Assembly (NCBI GenBank): GCA_022709425.1 | Contig: JAKLIW010000003.1 | Span: 38,293 to 102,292, forward strand | Source: a bacterium | GTDB lineage: Bacteria; UBP6; UBA1177; JAKLFG01 | DNA length: 64,000 nt | Reading direction: 5' to 3' | Shown here: in pieces, positions 34,204-40,042 of the stretch | How positions within the stretch are numbered: position 1 is the first letter of the stretch | Layout of the letters: every line of letters begins with the position of its first letter | Notes under the pieces: generated by a model | What the model was told of the DNA's origin: nothing | The model's input: the letters and a program-made list of their open reading frames with translations, nothing else | The model's database searches: none | Position numbers and translations under genes: made by a program

Positions 34204-35178
34204 ATTTTGATGATTCAGCGCAAGGCCGGTCGCCACCAGTTCAAGCGTCTTGCGCGTTCTTTTGTCCGCCGCCGCCTCTTTCTCGACGCGCCGCACCAGT
34301 TCCGACACGGCGCTCGCCTTGACGCCGAACCGCGCGCCGATCTGGTCCAGCCGCAGAGTGCTGTACCGCCGAAGCGCCCACACCAAAGTTTTGTAGGCCG
34401 CACCGCCGCGTCGCCGCGCGATCGACTCCCCGGAAGAGAGCCCCAGCGCCGCGCGCACCGCCCGTTCGATCCGTTCCGGGTCGTTCCGCAGGATATCGCG
34501 CGCCTCGGGCATGTGCTCCAGTCGGCCATCTTTCGCCTCCCGCAGTCGCATCTTCATCTCGTCCACGAAATCGTCGCCGCCCAGCAGCGAGTTCGCCCCG
34601 TATATCGCACCGGCATCGGGTTTGCGCGTCCACACCTCGTCGATGATGGCGAGGTAGTTCTTCCGCCCGCCGCAGAATTTCATGACCTCGTCGGTGGTCA
34701 CCGCGAGCGTCAGTTCGTTCTTCTTCGCGGGTGGCTTCTTGCCCAGATAGTGCGCCATGCTCGACCACCGCCAGTCGCCCGGATCGCTCACCAGTCCGGC
34801 GCGCACGGGATTGAGGTGGATATAGGCCGACACCGTCGCGAGGTACCGTTCCCGCTCGACGAGCACCGCCTTGAACCTCCCTTGGAAGAGCGATCCGACC
34901 AACTGATGCCGCGCCCGATACCACGATGCGTAACTCGAATTGAGGGTGTGCATCGCCCGCGAGAGGTTGGCGTCCGGGGTGCCTACGAGCAGGTGGTAAT
35001 GGTTGTCCATGAGGCAGTAGCCGTGCACGACGAGGTTGAACCGCACCTGCGCCACGGCGAGCCGGCCGAGGAACTCTTCACGGTCCTTGTCGTCGGTGAA
35101 GATCGCTTCACGGCGGTGGCCGCGGTTGATGACATGGTAGAGCGCGTTCTCATAGGCGAGGCGCAGGGGACGGGCCAT
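34195..35178 (-). CDS. REP-associated tyrosine transposase (RAYT, Y1_Tnp type)
   Basis: The 327-residue protein starts MARPLRLAYENALYHVINRGHRREAIF, the typical RAYT opening. The HUH metal-binding motif is within CLMDNHYHLL (about residue 55-64), and the catalytic Tyr region follows with LNPVRAGLVSDPGDWRWSS (about 130-148). A C-terminal extension of about 130 residues resembles the DnaA-like/HTH tail of the longer RAYT subgroup (RYSTLRLDQIGARFGVKASAVSELVRRVEKEA), probably for DNA recognition. RAYTs are single-copy relatives of IS200/IS605 transposases that mobilise REP palindromes. The reading frame is intact. A REP-like insert is present 3.4 kb away at 38554-38623. Confidence 0.9.
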   Translation of the reverse strand: MARPLRLAYENALYHVINRGHRREAIFTDDKDREEFLGRLAVAQVRFNLVVHGYCLMDNHYHLLVGTPDANLSRAMHTLNSSYASWYRARHQLVGSLFQGRFKAVLVERERYLATVSAYIHLNPVRAGLVSDPGDWRWSSMAHYLGKKPPAKKNELTLAVTTDEVMKFCGGRKNYLAIIDEVWTRKPDAGAIYGANSLLGGDDFVDEMKMRLREAKDGRLEHMPEARDILRNDPERIERAVRAALGLSSGESIARRRGGAAYKTLVWALRRYSTLRLDQIGARFGVKASAVSELVRRVEKEAAADKRTRKTLELVATGLALNHQNVK

Positions 35179-35231
35179 GGGTTCCTCCGTCGGTCAGTAC
35201 GCCATAGTTCTAGCAAAGAAGAAAAGATAGG

Positions 35232-35909
35232 TCAAGTAAACCGTAAAATGAAGGACTGACCCCGCTTTTTCAAGTCACGCGGTATTGCCAGAAGAGAAAG
35301 ATATTTTTCCTTTTTCTTGGTCACTTGCGGAGTGCTCCAGAAGCGGGAGTTTCGTGAATAATCGCCTTTATAAGAACCGTACTGGTTCGATTCGGTCGTT
35401 TGCCATGACCGGTCGCCGGTCGCGCTCAGGACCGTCTGGATGTCGCCGAGGATCAGTTTCGTCACCCCTCTGAACAGGGCATCCTCCCCTTTCCGCACTC
35501 TGATCTTCACGATACGGCCGTCCGGTTGCAGGGTAATCAGGGCGAACCGTTTATCGAAGGTCCGTTCGAGCAGCGCCGGATCGGAGAAGAGGTCCTTCCC
35601 GGCGAACTGAAATGAACAGTCGCCGTTCGGGCTCATCGTCAGGGCGATGGTGTATCCTTTATCGGTCCGTTCAACGGGGGTGAGGTTCAGGTCGAGGACG
35701 CAGGAGAAGGCACCGGAGAAGGAGGAGGCTTCGCCGTTGGGGACCGAGATGAGGGCGGCGCTTTCCTGTTTGTAGGTGAGGGTGTAACTATATTTCTTTC
35801 CCACTTTCAGATCGTATCGCGGTGGTTGAGTGCGGTACCAGAATGAGCCGGCGATGATGATCAGCGCCGCGGCACCGATAAGGATAAGAACTATGTTTCG
35901 TTTACTCAA
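35232..35909 (-). pseudogene. Membrane-anchored protein truncated by the RAYT element
   Basis: The 225-codon frame has an N-terminal membrane helix (MSKRNIVLILIGAAALIIIAGSFWY) and a beta-rich region (YDLKVGKKYSYTLTYKQESA, LTPVERTDKGYTIALTMSPNG) that resembles the start of a much longer periplasmic protein of lipoprotein- or vitellinogen-like type. The final codons (GQSFILRFT) are encoded by the right inverted repeat of the RAYT unit, so the native C-terminus has been lost. No continuation is found on the far side, where purH starts. It lies 42 bases behind a leucine-rich-repeat lipoprotein gene. Whether the shortened product is still made is unknown. Confidence 0.65.
35243..35263. repeat. Right inverted repeat of the RAYT element
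   Basis: Exact reverse complement of 34183-34203, reading GTAAAATGAAGGACTGACCCC-type sequence; it lies within the 3' end of the truncated frame at 35232-35909. Confidence 0.9.
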
Positions 35910-35951
35910 CGCGGACCTCTGGTTGGTTTTGCTCTTTAGATTGATTGTCGC

Positions 35952-36533
35952 CTACTGGCACTTCTCGGGAGATTGTTCTTCGGCGGTAATCCCTGACATG
36001 GTAATTTCAGGAAGAACCTCTTTTATTTCATCAAACTGCGATAAATCGGTTGCACAATTAAGAGAAACTCCCAAGGACTTTAATTGAGAAAGTTTTTTTA
36101 ATGGTCTGAAATCGCTTATATAGTTCTTTGTTAGAATAAGGGTCCGCAGATTTTCTGCACCAGTAAGCGGTTCTATGTCCCTTATCTTATTAATATCCAG
36201 ATGCAACACTTCCAACTTTTTCAAGTTGCGGAGCGGTTCAACCGATTCGATCTGGTTGTTGTTGAGACTGATTTTTCTCGCATTAACCAGTTTCTCTATT
36301 CCTTTTATGGAAACAATACCCCCCCCCGAAGTACAGGCAAACTCATCAATGAGTGCAAGATCTTCATCGTTATCTATTTTCAATTCCTTTTCATATGTCT
36401 CAGAATATATTTCCAGCTCATCTTTCACACATGCTTTGAAAGCAGGATCGGGAAATGCTTCTTCGTTGTTGTCACAGCCGGTGCAGGCGGTGAGCAACAC
36501 AAAAATGACCGGGAAACACATAATTCTTCTCAT
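35952..36533 (-). CDS. Leucine-rich-repeat lipoprotein, copy 1
   Basis: The 193-residue protein has a lipoprotein signal peptide (lipobox LTAC, then TGCDNNEEAFPDPAFKACVK). Residues about 75-165 hold internalin-like leucine-rich repeats of 22 residues: ARKISLNNNQIESVEPLRNLKKLEVLHLDINKIRDIEPLTG. It ends in a short Cys-containing tail (SPEKCQ). A run of nine G (coding strand, 36319-36327) encodes part of SGGG at residues 69-71. It is a paralogue of 37854-38426, with near-identical first 35 residues. The gene is AT-rich compared with its neighbours. A surface-exposed protein-binding role is inferred from the repeat class. Confidence 0.8.
   Translation of the reverse strand: MRRIMCFPVIFVLLTACTGCDNNEEAFPDPAFKACVKDELEIYSETYEKELKIDNDEDLALIDEFACTSGGGIVSIKGIEKLVNARKISLNNNQIESVEPLRNLKKLEVLHLDINKIRDIEPLTGAENLRTLILTKNYISDFRPLKKLSQLKSLGVSLNCATDLSQFDEIKEVLPEITMSGITAEEQSPEKCQ
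36319..36327. repeat. Poly-G(9) tract inside LRR lipoprotein copy 1
   Basis: Nine consecutive C on the plus strand (G on the coding strand), within the codons for Gly-Gly-Gly before the leucine-rich repeats. Loss or gain of one base would shift the frame of the whole repeat region. Confidence 0.8.
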
Positions 36534-36628
36534 CGAACCCTCTCTTTTCTTAACACCCTTACCTCCTTCCTCTCAACCTCATCCTCCGCCTTCTCCGAAA
36601 CGGAGAAGGGACCAAATTGCGGTCACAA

Positions 36629-36646
36629 GGGCGAGCATATTCGCCC
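36629..36646. other. Hairpin downstream of the 408-codon gene (copy 1)
   Basis: GGGCGA-GCATAT-TCGCCC, a perfect six-base stem, 19 bases past the stop codon's far side in the gap before LRR copy 1. The identical structure occurs at 38451-38468. No strong T-run follows on the minus strand, so it may be an attenuator or mRNA 3' end rather than a full terminator. Confidence 0.45.
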
Positions 36647-36664
36647 GCCCTTTCCCTGTCAATT

Positions 36665-37891
36665 CTATTTCGCCGCATTCATGATCTGGTTCAGACTCAC
36701 CAGATTCAGGTCGAGCATCGGTATCGGTAGTACATTGCCGAAGTCGCGATCTATGAGCGGCGGGAAATTGGCGATCTCATAGGCATAGGATTGCGTCGGC
36801 AATCCCTCGATCTCGAGTTCCGCCAGTATCGACAGCTTCGCATCAAGTATCGTCATGCGCGGTTTGAGCGTCGCCCCGATGTACAATTTGGCAACGATAT
36901 CGTCATTGACGAATTCGGGGGCAAGGAGTATCTGCGCGTTGAAGGGTGCTTCGGCCTTTATGAACACCACATGGCCTTCAAGTCCGATGATGATCTTGAT
37001 CACCTCAAGATCGATCCCGACACCTACCGCGATACGCCCGTCGACATAGAGTTGCGGCGTAAGTCCGACTCCCGCCGTCGCCCCCATGGTCTGATCGCCG
37101 CCCTTCAAGGTGTTCTCCACCATACCGTAACTGTAGTAGGTCCTTAAATATGCGCCCGCCTTCCAATTGATCCGCCAATCGACCAGCATCGGAATGGCGC
37201 AGATGGTGAACGGATAGCTGTCTCCGGTCCCATCGTCGAACATCGGGTAGTATTCTCCTTCCGGGGTCGCCCCTTCTTCGGCCTGTTTTTCTCCCTGTGT
37301 CGCCGCCTCTTCGGCCTGTTTTTTCATCTCTTCCTGCAACTTCGCCAGCGTCTTCTGCGCTCTGGCTTTGAGTTTCTCCAATTCTTCTTTCGCTTTTTCG
37401 ATATCATCTTCATATTCTTCATTCAACTTCTCTTCTATTCTACTGTAATCTCCGCGTGAGATATCGCCGATGTAGGAGGTGTATTCCGTTATTTCGGCGA
37501 TGTCGTCGAGTACGCCGTCTATCCCGATCTCCTTGGTGACCGTATCGATCACCTTGTCTTCGATGCTGTCGGTGAGCGTGGTGAGGATATCGTTCACATA
37601 GAACTTCTGGTACAGCTCGAACTGTTTGATCTCCACGCCGTCTTTGGCGGCAGAGGCCAAGAAACGGTCGCGCGCCCCTTTCTTGGTATCGTCGAGATGG
37701 ACAAACCGGCATTCGGGGTTGTCTTCGCCGGGAGGACAATCTTCGTCGCCCGTTTTCACCGTATCGGGGAAGCGGGTGGTGATGTAGGTGGTCGCTTCGA
37801 GCAGTTCATGATGCTTGCCGAAGAATTCGGCGCCGCCACGCAGGTGCATGATCCTACTGACAGCGGGATGGATCCTGTTCGTCTTCTCCAC
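36665..37891 (-). CDS. Coiled-coil and beta-rich protein of unknown function, probably 5'-truncated
   Basis: The 408-residue frame has no signal peptide and its first 12 or so codons overlap the end of LRR copy 2 out of frame, so the native N-terminus is probably missing. Residues about 100-220 contain a charged coiled coil (DDIEKAKEELEKLKARAQKTLAKLQEEMKKQAEEAATQ is the core, here only described in part); residues about 235-408 are beta-rich with membrane- or surface-protein character (WKAGAYLRTYYSYGM, LYVDGRIAVGVGIDL). The C-terminal end LDLNLVSLNQIMNAAK is repeated in a decayed copy at 38487-38795. Function unknown. It sits in a tandem duplication with the LRR lipoproteins. Confidence 0.5.
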   Translation of the reverse strand: MEKTNRIHPAVSRIMHLRGGAEFFGKHHELLEATTYITTRFPDTVKTGDEDCPPGEDNPECRFVHLDDTKKGARDRFLASAAKDGVEIKQFELYQKFYVNDILTTLTDSIEDKVIDTVTKEIGIDGVLDDIAEITEYTSYIGDISRGDYSRIEEKLNEEYEDDIEKAKEELEKLKARAQKTLAKLQEEMKKQAEEAATQGEKQAEEGATPEGEYYPMFDDGTGDSYPFTICAIPMLVDWRINWKAGAYLRTYYSYGMVENTLKGGDQTMGATAGVGLTPQLYVDGRIAVGVGIDLEVIKIIIGLEGHVVFIKAEAPFNAQILLAPEFVNDDIVAKLYIGATLKPRMTILDAKLSILAELEIEGLPTQSYAYEIANFPPLIDRDFGNVLPIPMLDLNLVSLNQIMNAAK

Positions 37892-38426
37892 GAATTTTCA
37901 ATTCAGGAATTGCGGTCTGAATGGTTTCAAATTGGGTTTGATCTGTTATGCAATTCGCTTTGGTATATAAATATTGGAGTCCCGTCAGAGTTACTAGGGA
38001 AAGTATGTCTTTGACATAGTTGCCCATAAAATTCAAATTCTTCAAACTGCTCACTTCGGCAAGTGGTTCAATGTTGCTAAGTTTGTTGTCGCTGATATTC
38101 AATAGCTCCAACTTCTTCAAATGGCGGAGCGGTTCAACCGATTCGATCTGGTTGCTGTTGAGACCTAATTCTTGAACATTTATTAATTTTTCCGCGCCTT
38201 TCACGGAAAAAACCCCCCCCCCATCACAACCGATTCCTTCTATTATCTCAAGATCTTTCTCGTTCTCTATGCTATATTTCTTGTCCCAGATTATGGAATA
38301 TTGATCTAAACGGTTTTTCACACATGCTTTGAAAGCAGGATCGGGAAATGCTTCTTCGTTATTGTCGCACCCGGTGCAGGCGGTGAGGAGTAACAAGGTG
38401 GCGATGATACCGGAAATGGGTCTCAT
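37854..38426 (-). CDS. Leucine-rich-repeat lipoprotein, copy 2
   Basis: The 190-residue paralogue of the gene at 35952-36533. It shares the lipobox region (LLTACTGCDNNEEAFPDPAFKACVK) almost exactly and diverges later (EKDLEIIEGIGCDGGGVFSVKGAEKLINVQELGLNSNQIESVEPLRHLKKLELLNISDNKL is the repeat pattern in outline). The leucine-rich repeats span residues about 75-165. The tail ends SRCQ. Ten G in a row (38213-38222 on the plus strand as C) encode the Gly run before the repeats, at the position of the G9 tract of copy 1. AT-rich, upstream ribosome-binding site AAGGAGGATG. Confidence 0.8.
   Translation of the reverse strand: MRPISGIIATLLLLTACTGCDNNEEAFPDPAFKACVKNRLDQYSIIWDKKYSIENEKDLEIIEGIGCDGGGVFSVKGAEKLINVQELGLNSNQIESVEPLRHLKKLELLNISDNKLSNIEPLAEVSSLKNLNFMGNYVKDILSLVTLTGLQYLYTKANCITDQTQFETIQTAIPELKIRGEDEQDPSRCQ
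38213..38222. repeat. Poly-G(10) tract inside LRR lipoprotein copy 2
   Basis: Ten consecutive C on the plus strand (G on the coding strand), within the Asp-Gly-Gly-Gly-Val codons. It is one base longer than the tract of copy 1 at the equivalent place. Confidence 0.8.
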
Positions 38427-38450
38427 GGGACATCCTCCTTCTAATCACAA

Positions 38451-38468
38451 GGGCGAGCATATTCGCCC
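38451..38468. other. Hairpin downstream of the decayed duplicate (copy 2)
   Basis: Identical to the structure at 36629-36646 (GGGCGA-GCATAT-TCGCCC), in the gap between the decayed copy and LRR copy 2. The surrounding 60 bases are also nearly identical, marking the duplication unit of about 1822 bases. Confidence 0.5.
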
Positions 38469-38486
38469 GCCCTTTCCCTGTCAATT

Positions 38487-38795
38487 CTATTTCGCCGCAT
38501 TCATCAACTGGTTCAAACTCACGAGATTGAGGTCGAGCATCGGTATCGGCATGCCTCGCATGAATGCTCCGGCCTTCGCATGGCCGACGCTCCACCGGAG
38601 CCTCGTCTTTTTCATGCTTCGGTCCCAAAGTCCCTGTCAAGAAGCGGCGGGAAATTGGCGATGACCTGCCGGAACGAAATACTGCCAAACACCGGGCTCT
38701 CTATCTCGGCCAGAAGATTCAATTCCGCATCCAGTATCGTCATGCGCGGTTTGAGGGTCGCCCCGAGGTACAGTTTCGCCGCTATGTCGCCAAAG
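38487..38795 (-). pseudogene. Decayed C-terminal copy of the 408-codon gene
   Basis: Minus-strand codons give GDIAAKLYLGATLKPRMTILDAE and then VIANFPPLLDRDFG, close to residues 320-385 of the protein at 36665-37891. The frame then runs into a stop because of an inserted REP-like element, and resumes in another frame as PIPMLDLNLVSLNQLMNAAK, ending at the same stop. The 5' part is missing: from about 38796 upward the sequence belongs to an unrelated plus-strand fragment. Confidence 0.65.
38554..38623. repeat. REP-like palindromic insert in the decayed copy
   Basis: Seventy bases absent from the paralogue separate the LLDRDFG and PIPMLDLN codons. The insert has nested palindromes: GCTCCGG (38566-38572) pairs with CCGGAGC (38595-38601), and GGCC-TTCGCAT-GGCC lies inside. 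Size and structure fit a REP/MITE-type element of the kind mobilised by RAYT transposases. Exact edges are uncertain by a few bases. Confidence 0.55.
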
Positions 38796-39079
38796 CAGTC
38801 CTCAATGCAAACTTCCTTGACAACGTACCGCCGTTCCTTAAGATGTTCCAGAACTTGTTCCCGGGGGGTCCGGTGGTCACCGAAACGATGGTCCTGCTTG
38901 CGATCAGGCAGGGCAACTGGCGTCATGTCCGCGAGGCGGCCCGCGAGATAGCCGTGAAGAATGGCGACGATCTCATGGCGGCCCTTGCCGTTGCGGCGAA
39001 GCGGGGTGAGACGGGCGACGACCGGGCGCAACTGCTGTTGAAACTGTGGGCGAACAATCGCTGGCGGAGCAAAACATGA
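38796..39079 (+). pseudogene. 5'-truncated helical protein fragment, coupled to the next gene
   Basis: The plus-strand frame becomes protein-like right after the decayed duplicate ends: FLDNVPPFLKMFQNLFPGGPVVTE, then helical sequence to NRWRSKT. An internal ATG at 38843 could still start a 78-residue product. The stop overlaps the next start by four bases (ATGA), a sign that the two were an operon. I cannot name the family. Loss of the 5' part most likely came with the duplication and rearrangement next to it. Confidence 0.45.
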
Positions 39080-39372
39080 GCTTCTGGGAAGGTTTCAAAG
39101 ACCCTGTTTACCTCATTGTGAATGGGCGGGGTCTTCCGGTGGCGGGTAGCGGTCTTACGATCGAAGAGGCGGGTCCTTTTATGGAAACGCTTCACTCTGC
39201 GCTGGAGTCGGCCGAGACGGAATATGCGGTGTGGAACCATGGAGCCCAAAAGTATCTGGGAACCGGTGTCGGCGATTGCTTTCTTATCGTGAAATGTGGT
39301 CCCGGAGCGCCGTTGACCCGGCTCATTTATTCGCTCGGCGACATCCGTGCCCGATGCGCCCGTTCCCTATAA
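39076..39372 (+). CDS. Small protein, possibly Roadblock/LC7-like
   Basis: The chosen start is ATG 39076 (MSFWEGFKDPVYLIVNGRG), eight bases after GGAG and overlapping the preceding stop. The 98-residue product has the layout of a Roadblock/LC7 domain: strand (PVYLIVNGRGLPVAGSG), long helix (IEEAGPFMETLHSALESAE), two strands (EYAVWNHGAQKYLG, DCFLIVKCGPGAP) and a final helix. Such proteins regulate small GTPases, for example MglB for MglA in myxobacterial motility. The assignment is by layout only, and the function of the pair is unknown. Confidence 0.5.
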   Translation: MSFWEGFKDPVYLIVNGRGLPVAGSGLTIEEAGPFMETLHSALESAETEYAVWNHGAQKYLGTGVGDCFLIVKCGPGAPLTRLIYSLGDIRARCARSL

Positions 39373-39390
39373 TTCCCAATAGTATTTTAC

Positions 39391-39418
39391 TTGACAACAG
39401 AAAGTGAACACATAACAT
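39391..39418 (+). promoter_or_regulatory. Candidate promoter for the efp cluster
   Basis: TTGACA at 39391-39396, a 16-base spacer and TAACAT at 39413-39418, 42 bases before the efp start. The gap between 39373 and 39459 is AT-rich and holds no other feature. Confidence 0.5.
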
Positions 39419-39459
39419 AACCGCGGCAAACTTTTTGACCTGTCGTCGGAGGATGTCCC

Positions 39460-40029
39460 ATGGTGTCGATATCGACCTCGGAATTCAGGAAAGGGCTTAA
39501 GCTCGAAATGGAAGGTATTCCGTATGTGATCGTGGATCTTACACACATCCAACAAAAGAGGCGCGCGGTTATCAAAACGAAATTGCGAAATATTCTTTCG
39601 GGCGCCATAGCCGAACACACTTTTCTGAACGGCGAAAAAGTCGACAAGCCCGATCTCGAAGAGAAGAACATGGAGTATTTGTATCACGATGGAGATCATT
39701 ATCACTTCATGGATCAGGAGAGTTACGAACAGATAACCATTGATGAGAAGCTCATCGAGAATGCTATCCCGTTCATGCGCGAGAACGAAAAAGTGCTTGT
39801 GCAGTTCTATAACGGTTCCCCGATATCGGTCGATCTGCCGCAGTTCGTCGAACTCGAGATCGCGGAGACCGAGCCGGGATTTAAAGGGGACACCGTGACG
39901 AGTTCCTATAAGCCGGCCAAGGTCGCGACCGGCGGGACCGTACAGGTGCCATTGTTCATTAACGCGGGTGATGTCATCCGCATCAACACCGCCGAAGATT
40001 TCCGGTATGTTGAACGTGTGAAGAAGTAA
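39460..40029 (+). CDS. efp: Elongation factor P with an atypical tip loop
   Basis: The 189-residue protein has the three beta-barrel domains and the usual length of EF-P, with the family hallmarks NMEYLYHDGDHYHFMDQESYEQ (about residues 70-90) and the signature PGFKGDT near residue 145. EF-P binds the ribosome between the P and E sites and relieves stalling at proline runs. The tip loop that normally reads PGKG(G/Q/S), with the modified Lys or Arg near residue 34, here reads IQQKRRAVIK (residues 30-39), one residue shorter. The modification, if any, must differ; a Lys at 33 and Arg at 34-35 remain. It heads a long plus-strand cluster. Confidence 0.93.
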   Translation: MVSISTSEFRKGLKLEMEGIPYVIVDLTHIQQKRRAVIKTKLRNILSGAIAEHTFLNGEKVDKPDLEEKNMEYLYHDGDHYHFMDQESYEQITIDEKLIENAIPFMRENEKVLVQFYNGSPISVDLPQFVELEIAETEPGFKGDTVTSSYKPAKVATGGTVQVPLFINAGDVIRINTAEDFRYVERVKK

Positions 40030-40042
40030 GGCGGAAAGATCG

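Larger units (their letters stand above)
34183..35263 (-). mobile_element. RAYT element bounded by a perfect 21-bp inverted repeat
   Basis: The ends are GGGGTCAGTCCTTCATTT.. (34183-34203) and its exact reverse complement (35243-35263). The 1081-base unit carries only the transposase gene. No target-site duplication is seen in the flanks (..AATAGGCCGA and GCTTTTTCAA..). The left repeat includes the stop codon of the transposase, and the right repeat supplies the last codons of the truncated gene at 35232-35909. Confidence 0.8.

Noticed and set aside
36201..36782. Plus-strand frames of 193 and 169 codons opposite the LRR lipoprotein
   Set aside because: They lie opposite a well-supported lipoprotein gene and have no ribosome-binding site or known motif.
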